From the NCBI RefSeq assembly GCF_004797125.1, contig NZ_CP038810.1, forward strand, positions 2,046,001 through 2,110,000: a stretch of DNA of 64,000 bases. The letters run 5' to 3'. Positions within the stretch are counted from its first letter, which is position 1. Each line of letters opens with the position of its first letter. The position numbers and the translations under genes were made by a program. This DNA comes from Flavobacterium sangjuense. GTDB lineage: Bacteria > Bacteroidota > Bacteroidia > Flavobacteriales > Flavobacteriaceae. The notes beneath the pieces were generated by a model. It was not told where the DNA came from, did not search any database, and was given only the letters and a program-made list of their open reading frames with translations. Below, piece after piece: positions 1-8,304 of the stretch.

Positions 1-1257
1 CGGATGATTAAAATTGATTTTTGTTACCTTTTTATCTGCCTGTGTTGCGGTTTTGAATTGCATTGCACCAAAGTTGGCTAAAAACGAATTCAACGCTGTT
101 GGATTGCTTTCCTGAGCCGGAATGACAATCAGGTTTCCACCTTTTGTGACAAATGATTTTAGTGTAGTTTGCAATGCCTGCGGAATTTCTTTTAATTCAT
201 TCAGCACAATCGCATCTTGTTTTTCTAACAGATTATAATCCAAATTCGCTAGCGGGAAGTTGTTGTAACTGAACTCATCATTCGTATAAATACGCGCCAG
301 GAAATTACTCTTATCTGTATCACCAATACTGATAACATTGGTCAGACTTGGTTTTGAAATACTGAAGTAATAGGTGTTGTCATACGCTAAACCTTTATCA
401 GCAACGGAAACATAGCCATGAAAATCTTCTTTTGGAATGGTGAAGTTGATGGTTTTAGTATTGGTTTCAAAGTTAATCAGCGTTTTAGCTGTCAACTTAT
501 TTTTATTGTACAAGGCAATTGGAATATCCTTGAAGTCTTCGCCATTTGCGGATAGTTTTATTCCAATTTCATAAAAGCTGTCCAGTGTTTGTTGAATATA
601 AACACTGTCAATGGCAATGTTATTCTTCTGTTCTGCTTCGGGAATGATGAAGTACACATTATCTTCTTTTCTAAAGCTTTTGGTTTGATTGGTTTCTAAA
701 CCAACCGCATCTGTAATAACAATAATATCTTTGTTGAAAGCAGATTTGCGTGCGTTGACTTTTGCAATCAAATTATCCAAACGAAATGCCGATGCACTGT
801 ATTTCAAGTCCTGCAAATCTTTTTGAATGGTCTTGATATCGGTGTTCCAATAATTATCCGAATTAGTAATCAACGAGAAGTTTTGTGCTTCGGGAGTATG
901 CTCCAGTAAATCCTGAACGGCGCGTTTTAAGAGTTCCCCTTTTTTGCCTTTGGCCTGCATACTATAGGAATTGTCCAGAATAATATACATTTCATTAGTA
1001 TTCATTTTACTGTCTTTGGCAGCAAAGAAAGGTTGGGCGAAAGCCAATATCAAAAAGGCAAGCAGCAATAAACGGGTAAGAAGCAGCAACCATTTTTTGA
1101 TGGTGGAGCTTTTTCGGGTTTGTATTGAAAGTTCTTTTAGGAATTGTACGTTGGTGAAATACTCTTTCTTGAAACGACGTAGTTGAAATAAATGAACCAG
1201 AATTGGGATGACCAATAAGAAAAGAAAGTAAAGGACTTCTGGGTGTTTGAAATTCAT
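1..1257 (-). CDS. BatA/VWA-domain membrane protein, 3' end beyond window
   Basis: Reading leftwards from an ATG at 1257, the frame stays open for 419 codons to the window edge, so the C-terminus is missing. The N-terminus (MNFKHPEVLYFLFLLVIP) is a first membrane segment, followed by a basic stretch and a second membrane segment near residues 55-75. This is the double-transmembrane BatA N-terminal arrangement. A von Willebrand A-like fold follows, with a D-x-S-x-S metal-site motif in 'ILDNSYSMQ' near residue 95. BatA proteins sit in the inner membrane; here there is no adjacent batB/C/D or MoxR gene within the window. A role in envelope stress or as a chaperone-like component is inferred from the family only. 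Confidence 0.85.
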   Translation of the reverse strand, partial: MNFKHPEVLYFLFLLVIPILVHLFQLRRFKKEYFTNVQFLKELSIQTRKSSTIKKWLLLLTRLLLLAFLILAFAQPFFAAKDSKMNTNEMYIILDNSYSMQAKGKKGELLKRAVQDLLEHTPEAQNFSLITNSDNYWNTDIKTIQKDLQDLKYSASAFRLDNLIAKVNARKSAFNKDIIVITDAVGLETNQTKSFRKEDNVYFIIPEAEQKNNIAIDSVYIQQTLDSFYEIGIKLSANGEDFKDIPIALYNKNKLTAKTLINFETNTKTINFTIPKEDFHGYVSVADKGLAYDNTYYFSISKPSLTNVISIGDTDKSNFLARIYTNDEFSYNNFPLANLDYNLLEKQDAIVLNELKEIPQALQTTLKSFVTKGGNLIVIPAQESNPTALNSFLANFGAMQFKTATQADKKVTKINFNHP

Positions 1258-1283
1258 TTCTAATTTTGATTTGTCAAAAATAG

Positions 1284-1304
1284 CAATCAATTGTCAATTA
1301 TCAA
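1284..1304. repeat. Heptamer word array after the helicase stop codon
   Basis: Three 7-bp units, CAATCAA, TTGTCAA and TTATCAA, lie end to end directly beyond the stop codon of the helicase gene. On the minus strand they read TTGATAA, TTGACAA, TTGATTG. It is a one-armed member of the word arrays seen in many spacers of this window. Confidence 0.55.
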
Positions 1305-2648
1305 CTATTTTTTCTTCTTTTTCGCCGCTCTTGTTTTCAATATATTTCTATTAACTGACGTTCCGGTTTTTTTCTTGGTTTTTGATGGACCGCCAAGGTT
1401 AACTTTTGTATTCTTCTTTGCCTTCTCATGAAAAGACGCGCCACCTTCCAGTTTGTTGGTTTTCAAAATGACCTTCATTTTCTTTTTGTCTTTTTCAAAC
1501 TCCAATAGGCGTGTAGCCACTTCAACGGTTGTCGGCAAATCTAAAATCTTGATTTCCTTATCCATCAGCATTTCTGCTTCTATCTGGATTTCCTGCTCAT
1601 TCGGACCAATCAAACTAATCGCAATACCCGATTTGTCGGCACGACCCGTACGACCAATTCGGTGAATGTATTGTTCCGGAACTTCCGAAAACTCTACGTT
1701 GATAACATGTGTCACATCCGAAATATCCAAACCTCTAGCCATAACATCTGTGGTAACAATTCCTCTGATTTCACCAGCTTGAAAGGAAGCCATAGTCTGC
1801 AAACGATAGTTTTGTGATTTGTTCGAATGGATGATTCCAAATTGCTCCGGATAGATTTCATCCAGCTTGACTGCCAGTAAATCGGCCGTTTTTTTATTGT
1901 TCACAAAAAGCAATACTCTTTCTAAAGCTTCGTCTTTTAGCAATTCTACAATCAGATTTGTCTTGGTCAAAAAGTTAGGCACAAAGTAACCTAGCTGTTC
2001 TATTTTTTCTAATGGTGTTCCCGATTTTTCTAGAGTAACTTCATCAGGAAAATCAAAGTACTCTTCCAACATATCATCTACCTCATCGGTCATGGTTGCC
2101 GAGAATAAGATGTTCTGACGTTTATTCTTTAACATCGATAAGATAGAAGTAACCTGAGTCCTGAAACCTAAATTCAGCATTTCGTCAAACTCGTCAATCA
2201 CCAGTTTTTGCAGACTGTCAAAACGAATAACATTGTCCAGAGCCAAATCCATTACACGACCCGGAGTTCCAACTAAAACATCGATTCCCTGATAAACGGA
2301 TTTCTTTTGTGTATTAATATTCACACCACCGTAAACACCGAGCGTTCTTACCGACATGTATTGCGTTAACTTTTCAACTTCAGCAGCTATTTGAACTACC
2401 AATTCACGTGTTGGCACCAGAATCACAATTCGTGGTGTATCGGTTGCAACAAACTTCCATTGTTTTAATATTGGCAATAAATAAGCAAAGGTTTTACCCG
2501 TACCTGTTTGTGCAATTCCCATCACATCGCGGCCTGACATAATCACTGAGAATGATTTCTCCTGAATAGGCGTAGGCGTTGTCAGCCCCAATTCGTCAAT
2601 GGCTTTTTGTAATGATTTAGGAAGATTGAATTGCTCGAAAGTGCTCAT
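1305..2648 (-). CDS. DEAD/DEAH-box ATP-dependent RNA helicase
   Basis: Superfamily 2 RNA helicase that unwinds RNA duplexes in ribosome assembly or mRNA turnover. Visible motifs in order are the Q motif (TPTPIQ), Walker A (AQTGTGKT), PTREL, TPGR, motif II written DEFD rather than DEAD, SAT, and HRIGRTGRA. The C-terminus is a lysine-rich tail typical of nucleic-acid-binding extensions. The frame is open upstream to 2756, but the ATG at 2648 (MSTFEQFNLP) is chosen. An exact Bacteroidota -7 box lies 18 bp in front of it, the longer form would run into the preceding gene, and family members start at this point. Length is 447 residues, normal for an RhlE-type helicase. Confidence 0.93.
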   Translation of the reverse strand: MSTFEQFNLPKSLQKAIDELGLTTPTPIQEKSFSVIMSGRDVMGIAQTGTGKTFAYLLPILKQWKFVATDTPRIVILVPTRELVVQIAAEVEKLTQYMSVRTLGVYGGVNINTQKKSVYQGIDVLVGTPGRVMDLALDNVIRFDSLQKLVIDEFDEMLNLGFRTQVTSILSMLKNKRQNILFSATMTDEVDDMLEEYFDFPDEVTLEKSGTPLEKIEQLGYFVPNFLTKTNLIVELLKDEALERVLLFVNNKKTADLLAVKLDEIYPEQFGIIHSNKSQNYRLQTMASFQAGEIRGIVTTDVMARGLDISDVTHVINVEFSEVPEQYIHRIGRTGRADKSGIAISLIGPNEQEIQIEAEMLMDKEIKILDLPTTVEVATRLLEFEKDKKKMKVILKTNKLEGGASFHEKAKKNTKVNLGGPSKTKKKTGTSVNRNILKTRAAKKKKK

Positions 2649-2666
2649 TAGTATTGTAATTTGGCG

Positions 2667-2674
2667 CAAAGATA
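2667..2674 (-). promoter_or_regulatory. -7 promoter box of the helicase gene
   Basis: Minus-strand TATCTTTG matches the Bacteroidota consensus TAnnTTTG exactly. It lies inside the longer open frame and fixes the helicase start at 2648. No clear -33 TTG was found at the right distance. Confidence 0.6.
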
Positions 2675-2718
2675 GGGAATTCAGATTTAGCAGTTTAGAA
2701 GAATCACCTAAGTCTTGC

Positions 2719-3201
2719 CTAAGGTTTGTCTCGTCCCACAAATCGGTTTTCGCCATTTAAGAAGCCAATGGCTTTTGCAACGTTCTTTATAATGCTTTCT
2801 TCAGTTTTTAAAGCAGAAATATAACGAATGATTTCCTTTTGTCTTGAGGGAGGCAATAGTTCAAAAGTGTTGCGTGCTTCTGGGTTTTCCTGAAGTGCTT
2901 TTACAAGTTCAGGATGCGGTTGTAACGTTCTGTCGTTTGGGTCAAAGGCAATGCTGACATCAATCATTTCCCCAATTCGTTTAGGCGAATTGGTAAGCAT
3001 TGTGGTGTTGATATACAATCTCCATTCGCCTCTATACCGAACCAATGTTTGCGTGTAGGGTTTACTGTTAATTGTTCCAAAAATAGGAATGTAACCTTTG
3101 TCCTTTCCGGCTTGTTTAAAAATAACCTTTAGGACTTCTTTCGGAACAAACACAAATGGATTGATACCGATTATACCGATTTCAGCTTTGAATTTCTCCA
3201 T
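2719..3201 (-). CDS. YdeI/OmpD-associated family protein (DUF1905 type)
   Basis: A 160-residue soluble protein. The N-terminal half (VPKEVLKVIFKQAGKDKG) resembles the DUF1905 beta-barrel fold, and the C-terminal half (FELLPPSRQKEIIRYI) carries the YdeI-type helical motif often annotated as a bacteriocin-protection or OmpD-associated domain. The biochemical role is unknown. It precedes the helicase on the same strand. The helicase has its own promoter overlapping the 3' end of this gene, so the two are probably transcribed separately as well as together. Confidence 0.75.
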   Translation of the reverse strand: MEKFKAEIGIIGINPFVFVPKEVLKVIFKQAGKDKGYIPIFGTINSKPYTQTLVRYRGEWRLYINTTMLTNSPKRIGEMIDVSIAFDPNDRTLQPHPELVKALQENPEARNTFELLPPSRQKEIIRYISALKTEESIIKNVAKAIGFLNGENRFVGRDKP

Positions 3202-3256
3202 TGCTCATTTCTGAATAAACCTTATTATGAGTTGGTTAAGCTGCTAATTTTTTAAA

Positions 3257-5305
3257 TTAAAGCCCAAGGCTTTTAACATAAGCCTTGTTATCCGATGGTC
3301 TTCCCAAGAATTCATTAACCGCTTTTACAATATCTTTTTGAGTTCCGTTAGAAAGGATTAATTGACGGTATCTGATTCCGGTTTTAGTATCTAAAAGCCC
3401 GTTCTTTTCAAATTGGGTAAACATATCCATCGCATATACTTCAGACCATAAGTAGCCATACATATACACCGGATGTGTATTCACGTGTATCCAGTTAGCC
3501 TGATAATGTGTTTGTGCATAGAAATCCATGACATCCAATTGCTTATTGGTTTGTTGCCAAATGTCATCGGTTGGCGTTGGATTAGCCGCGTTGTATTTGT
3601 CATACAGATTCATGTCATACAAACAACGTTGCAGCATTTGTATAGCCCCTAAACCAGAGCCCACTTTTTTAGACTCAAGCATTTTATCAAAAGTTGCCTT
3701 TGGCAGTGTTTCTCCTGTTTTGTAGTTTTTGGCAAACGTACTTACAATGCCGTAATCCAAAACCCAATTTTCAAATATTTGAGACATGGCTTCTGTAAAA
3801 TCGGCTTTTGATTCCTGTTGAACCGAGAATTCACCATGATAAGACATCATGTTCATAATATGTCCAAATTCATGAAACAGCGTTTTCAATTCTTTCTGGC
3901 TCAATAGCGAAGGTTGTGTTTTAGTTGGTTTTGTGAAATTCCCAAGCAACATGGCTACCGGTATTTCTTTTCCTTTTCCTGAAACTATGTTTACACCATA
4001 AAACCAGGTTTCTTTATTTGGTCTTGGAAATAAGTCCAAATAAAAGCGTCCTTTCAGTTTTCCGCCTTCATATACCTCATACATATCTACGTCATCATTC
4101 CAAACCGAAGGATTAGCTACTTTTTTAAATTCTAATCCCAATAGTTTTTGATAAATGTCCATCATTCCTTTTAGGCATCCTTCCATTGGAAAGTACTCGC
4201 GTAGTTCTTCGTTGTTAATTTGGTATTGCTTTTTGATTATCTGATTTTTATAAAAGGAAACATCCCAAGGTTCCAATTTAGCTTCCTGGTTGGCTGTTTC
4301 GACTTTCTTTTCAGCATCTAAAAGTGCCACATCGTTCTTTGCTTTTTCTTTAGAGCGGCTAATCAAATCATTCAGAAAATCCCATACGTTCTTTGGATTT
4401 CCGGCCATTTTCGGAACCAATGCATACGCCGCATAGGTTGGGTATCCCATTAGTTTCGCCAATTCGTCACGCTTCTTTACCATTTCGTCAAGAATCGCCA
4501 GATTTTTATCGGCAGCTCTGTTATAAAATTTAATGTAATATGACTTTCTTGTTTCTTCTGATTCCGCGTTGCTCAAAACAGGATCACTCGTTGAGTTGAT
4601 AATCGGGATTTCATACTTTCCTTCCGCCACTTTGTAGGTCTGTTTAAAACTTTCCGGTAAACCGGCAGCACCTTTTTCATCAAGGATCAAGATTTCTTTA
4701 GAGGAATTCATATTAGTAGAGTAAGAAGAAGAGAGTTCCCCAATTTCCTTAGTCAGGCTTTTGTATTTAGCAAGCTTATCAGCACTCAGGTTAACTCCAG
4801 AACGCTCAAACCCTTCTATCATATCATCTACCAATAGCTTCTTATTCCCTTTAAGTTGTTTATAGGCTGCCGACTTTTTAAAACCAATCATCTTATCATA
4901 AATTCCTTTATCAGAATAGATAACCGTTCCGAGTGAATCAAGCAACTGATAACTGGCTAAGCCTTTCTCACGAATAGCGGCATCGGTAGAAACCCAGTAC
5001 AGCATAAAGCAGTTGTTACTTGTGGTTCCCATTTTGTTTTTGATTTCATCCATAGCACCAAAAACATTGCTGAAGGTTGCTGTTTTTTGTTTCTTAATGG
5101 CAGCAACCATTTTGCTTACTTCATTAATGGTGTGGCCGGCATAGTTTTCCACATTTTGTGAAGTTACCTTCGCATAGTCAACCACTTCATTGCTGGCCAC
5201 AAGGAATGGATTGTTTGAGGCTTTTATATTGGATTGAGAAAAACTGTTAACTGAGAATAAACAAATAGGAAGTATTAAATAAAGCAGTTGCTGTTTTAAA
5301 GACAT
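3257..5305 (-). CDS. M3-family zinc metallopeptidase (Dcp-like), secreted
   Basis: An oligopeptidase of the thimet/peptidyl-dipeptidase family, 682 residues, the usual length. The zinc-binding motif HEFGH is at residues 478-482, followed by the expected downstream glutamate in 'ESKADFTEAMSQIFENW'. The N-terminus (MSLKQQLLYLILPICLF, then SFSQSN) is a signal peptide, so it acts in the periplasm, where it would trim peptides taken up by the cell. The gene has its own leader; TACCTTTA about 35 bp upstream is one base off the -7 consensus. No operon partner is evident. Confidence 0.92.
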   Translation of the reverse strand: MSLKQQLLYLILPICLFSVNSFSQSNIKASNNPFLVASNEVVDYAKVTSQNVENYAGHTINEVSKMVAAIKKQKTATFSNVFGAMDEIKNKMGTTSNNCFMLYWVSTDAAIREKGLASYQLLDSLGTVIYSDKGIYDKMIGFKKSAAYKQLKGNKKLLVDDMIEGFERSGVNLSADKLAKYKSLTKEIGELSSSYSTNMNSSKEILILDEKGAAGLPESFKQTYKVAEGKYEIPIINSTSDPVLSNAESEETRKSYYIKFYNRAADKNLAILDEMVKKRDELAKLMGYPTYAAYALVPKMAGNPKNVWDFLNDLISRSKEKAKNDVALLDAEKKVETANQEAKLEPWDVSFYKNQIIKKQYQINNEELREYFPMEGCLKGMMDIYQKLLGLEFKKVANPSVWNDDVDMYEVYEGGKLKGRFYLDLFPRPNKETWFYGVNIVSGKGKEIPVAMLLGNFTKPTKTQPSLLSQKELKTLFHEFGHIMNMMSYHGEFSVQQESKADFTEAMSQIFENWVLDYGIVSTFAKNYKTGETLPKATFDKMLESKKVGSGLGAIQMLQRCLYDMNLYDKYNAANPTPTDDIWQQTNKQLDVMDFYAQTHYQANWIHVNTHPVYMYGYLWSEVYAMDMFTQFEKNGLLDTKTGIRYRQLILSNGTQKDIVKAVNEFLGRPSDNKAYVKSLGL

Positions 5306-5358
5306 GATGTTGTATTTTATATGAGTTTTATTGGACGCTAAAGGTAATCATTTTTTCA

Positions 5359-5379
5359 AATTACGAATTGCGATTTGTG
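5359..5379. repeat. Heptamer word array (AATTACG type)
   Basis: Units AATTACG, AATTGCG and ATTTGTG follow one another with a 7-bp period in the spacer upstream of the M3 peptidase. The same first word is used in the array at 49929-49949, about 44 kb away. Confidence 0.45.
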
Positions 5380-5420
5380 TTAGAGTGTTCTACATGCGTT
5401 TTTGTTACATTTCATTGCAC

Positions 5421-5469
5421 AAAAAACACTCGAACTGACGGATAGAGTACTAGCGCCACTTCGAGTGTT
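5421..5469 (-). terminator. Rho-independent terminator
   Basis: Perfect 10-bp inverted repeat AACACTCGAA (5425-5434) and TTCGAGTGTT (5460-5469) with a 25-nt loop. On the minus strand it is followed by six T residues. It stands 16 bp behind the stop codon of the small minus-strand gene at 5485. Confidence 0.75.
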
Positions 5470-5484
5470 CTCGATAAGCTTAAT

Positions 5485-5742
5485 TTACAATTCAAGCTTT
5501 TTTCCTTTGTATTTTATAGGTGTATCTCCAAAGCGTTCCCTTAAAATGGCTTTTAGTGCAAATAGCCGGTAAAGCTTCAGATCAGCAGGCAGCTCGTCAT
5601 TCTGTCTGTCAAAATAAAACACAACCAGTTCCTTATCGCTCATTCCTCTAAAATGCGGCTTACATCTTTCAATTTGATTGATATCGTCAATGCTTAGTTT
5701 TATTTCAAATCCTTTTTCCATTTGGTTAGCTTTAAATACCAT
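5485..5742 (-). CDS. Small hypothetical protein
   Basis: An 85-residue soluble, charged protein with no signal peptide, membrane segment or cysteine pair; I do not recognise the family. An internal ATG at 5721 (MEKGFEIKLS) may be the real start, giving 78 residues. A well-formed terminator right behind the gene supports its being expressed. It stands alone between the M3 peptidase and a CarboxypepD_reg-like protein gene. Confidence 0.6.
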   Translation of the reverse strand: MVFKANQMEKGFEIKLSIDDINQIERCKPHFRGMSDKELVVFYFDRQNDELPADLKLYRLFALKAILRERFGDTPIKYKGKKLEL

Positions 5743-5931
5743 ACTGTTATCAAGGACTGGTAATTAATTGCTAAACAAACTTTACAATAAAACCTATAGC
5801 TATAAAGGCATAAAAAAATTGTGCATAACAATGCAATCCCGATAAAATTGTGTGGTATTTATTCCAAGGAGGAGTAACAAATGTAAGAAAAAATCAGATG
5901 CAACGTTTGAAAATAGTAAAAAAGTTCACTG

Positions 5932-7452
5932 TTATAATTGATCACTAACCTGAAACTGTTTCATTTCTTCCAAAGGCTCAATGGCACCGTAATCTTTCCA
6001 TATTTTTGGGTCGTAGCGTTTGAGCTGCGTAAATTTAAATTCTTCTTCATTGATTGCTTCTATGCCTGCATCAGAACTTTCAGATTTAAGGATGTTCAGG
6101 TATTCTTTTTTGGTTTTCATATTGGCTTCAATTTTAAGGTCAATAGCCAATACATCTTTTTCCTTATCCGTGAGTTCAATAAATTTTAAAGGCCTGTTAA
6201 TATAAATATACTGACCTGTTTCCAAGGTGGCATATTGAAGATAATAGCCGTCACCTGAAGGATTTTGTTTGTAAATGATGGTTCCGTTGCTAACGTTTTC
6301 AGATGATTTTACTCCGAGAAGGAATTTCATATTAAAACCGCTTACTTTTTCCCCTTCCGCTAAAGTATAATCGGCGCGTAATACGGCATAATCGCTTTCA
6401 GAAATATAGAGTTTGCCAGTATATATTGCTTTACTTTTACGTGGTCGGAATGAGAGCACATATACAAATTCATGGTCTTTTGAATAGACAACACCTTCAT
6501 AGGTGTAGTCATATATTTCGGGGTTTTTGACAAAGTTAAGCTTGTCGCTGTAGAGAAAGTTATTTTGGCAAATAAAGGAATTAAGGTCTGATTTTGAAGT
6601 AGTCAACTGGCTTGGTTTATTTTTCTTATTCTTATTGAAATCTTTGCGCAGCGAAATAGTATCGCGCGAGCCAAACCAACCACTTTTAACCCGATAATAT
6701 TTAGTAGTATCTAAATGCTGCAGGATTAGGTTTTTGGATTTTTCCTCTATATCGTCAAGCGATGACGAATTATTTTCATCCTTAAGTTTGATAGCTTTGA
6801 TGACATCGAGTTTGGATAAAAAAGATAGTTTGTCTTCTTTTTTCTTTGTGACAGTGTAATAATTACAAAGCATGTCACTGTATACCACCGGCGGCTGGGA
6901 GATTAGTTTAGATGTAAATTTTTTTATCTGACTGTTTACTGATTTTAAAGCATCCTTAGTAAAACCTGTTGATTTTTCGATATCAAAATTTAATGTTGAA
7001 GGTTTTAGTCCACTAGTTTCCCTGAAAAAAACTTTGTTTTTTACGGGTTGGAGCTCGCTTTTATAATGCTGGTTTAGATGCTTTTTAACTTCTGCCATTA
7101 TGCTTAATGCATTTGGTTTTATATTGGAGACGTTGACATTCTCGAGTTCAACTATCCCGGCTTGAAGCGAAACAATCAGTTGATGGCTTTTGAGTTCGTC
7201 TACAGTCATTTTACGATTTTGATATCCCAAATAGGAAACATCAATGGTAGAAGCATCACTGCTGTTATTTTCTGAAATGGTAAAATAGCCTTCTGCATTA
7301 GAAACTACATTTTCCGAATTGTTGATAATTACATTAGCATAAGGAATACTTTCATTGGTTTTAGCATCAACAATTTTTCCGGTAATGCTTTGGGCGACGC
7401 TTGCCTGTATGGTAAGCATGATTGAAAGGATTGTAAACAGTTTCTTTGGCAT
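5932..7452 (-). CDS. Carboxypeptidase-like regulatory domain protein, secreted
   Basis: 506 residues. A signal peptide (ending near SVAQS, residue ~20) is followed by a CarboxypepD_reg-like immunoglobulin-type domain, residues ~22-105, with the typical 'ITGKIVDAKTNESIPYANV' opening and 'VSNAEGYF' turn. The rest is an unassigned region rich in beta-strand, without a TonB plug or a clear outer-membrane barrel. Architecture resembles that of the plus-strand gene at 23122. Such Bacteroidota proteins are envelope-located; function is unknown. The gene is monocistronic as far as can be seen. Confidence 0.75.
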   Translation of the reverse strand: MPKKLFTILSIMLTIQASVAQSITGKIVDAKTNESIPYANVIINNSENVVSNAEGYFTISENNSSDASTIDVSYLGYQNRKMTVDELKSHQLIVSLQAGIVELENVNVSNIKPNALSIMAEVKKHLNQHYKSELQPVKNKVFFRETSGLKPSTLNFDIEKSTGFTKDALKSVNSQIKKFTSKLISQPPVVYSDMLCNYYTVTKKKEDKLSFLSKLDVIKAIKLKDENNSSSLDDIEEKSKNLILQHLDTTKYYRVKSGWFGSRDTISLRKDFNKNKKNKPSQLTTSKSDLNSFICQNNFLYSDKLNFVKNPEIYDYTYEGVVYSKDHEFVYVLSFRPRKSKAIYTGKLYISESDYAVLRADYTLAEGEKVSGFNMKFLLGVKSSENVSNGTIIYKQNPSGDGYYLQYATLETGQYIYINRPLKFIELTDKEKDVLAIDLKIEANMKTKKEYLNILKSESSDAGIEAINEEEFKFTQLKRYDPKIWKDYGAIEPLEEMKQFQVSDQL

Positions 7453-7539
7453 AAAGTTAAAGTTAGATTAGTAAATAGAGACGTTACGAATGTAAGTAAA
7501 ATTCTTTACTTTTTAAAAGATAGATAATCAATTTTCTTT

Positions 7540-8304
7540 TCAAAATCCTTCAAAAACACCTAACCCAAATAGCGCGAAGTCATATTTCACTGGGTCATTA
7601 GCATCAAGTTTGCGCAAAGCAGCATCTAACTCAGCTAAGGCTTTGCTATCGTTTTGCTTACGCGTAAGTAAGCCAAGTTTTCTAGCAACATTTCCGGAAT
7701 GCACATCAAGCGGACACGAAAGTGAAGCAGGAGAGATGCTTTTCCAGATACCAAAGTCAACGCCTTTTTTGTCCTGCCGAACCATCCAACGCAGAAACAT
7801 ATTGATGCGTTTAGCAGCAGAACCTATTGACGGATCAGAAAGGTGTTTCATCGTTCGTGATTGGTGAGCAATCTCAAAGAACAGTTTTTTGAATTCGGCT
7901 ATGGAAGGCTGCATGGTCAGCGCTTGTTGGTTTTTAGCGAAAGCCATTTCAAGGCCATTATGAGTAGTATAAATATGCTGCAGTGCTTTGACAAAGGTTT
8001 TAAAATCGTCGCTGTTAAAGGTGCGATGCACAAAACCATCGAGCTTTTCCAATTGGGTATCGTTGTGCCACATAATGAAATCATAAGGCGAATTGCCCAG
8101 CAGTTCCATCATTCGTTTGCTGTTGTTGATAATCATCTTGCGGTTTCCCCAGGCAATAGTGGCTGTCAAAAAACCGGCAATCTCAATATCTTCTTTTAAT
8201 GAAAACTGATGCGGAATCTGAATCGGATCGCTGTCGATAAAATCTAAAGTATTGTACTGAATCACTTTTTCGTCAAGGAATTCTTTGAGTTCGGCTTTAT
8301 TCAT
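7540..8304 (-). CDS. TIGR02757 (DUF2400) family protein
   Basis: 254 residues, close to the family length. Recognised from the 'FLTATIAWGNRKMII' and 'LDVHSGNVARKLGLL' signatures and the closing 'YDFALFGLGVFEG'. The 'PLDVHSGNVARKLGL' stretch recalls helix-hairpin-helix DNA glycosylases, but no activity has been assigned. Its ATG overlaps the end of the preceding membrane-protein gene by 8 bp, so it is translated from the same message as that gene and the LolD-type ATPase. Confidence 0.85.
   Translation of the reverse strand: MNKAELKEFLDEKVIQYNTLDFIDSDPIQIPHQFSLKEDIEIAGFLTATIAWGNRKMIINNSKRMMELLGNSPYDFIMWHNDTQLEKLDGFVHRTFNSDDFKTFVKALQHIYTTHNGLEMAFAKNQQALTMQPSIAEFKKLFFEIAHQSRTMKHLSDPSIGSAAKRINMFLRWMVRQDKKGVDFGIWKSISPASLSCPLDVHSGNVARKLGLLTRKQNDSKALAELDAALRKLDANDPVKYDFALFGLGVFEGF

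Noticed and set aside
5485..5742. Antitoxin of a toxin-antitoxin pair
   Set aside because: The 85-residue gene has no neighbouring partner of similar size and no recognisable DNA-binding or RNase fold.
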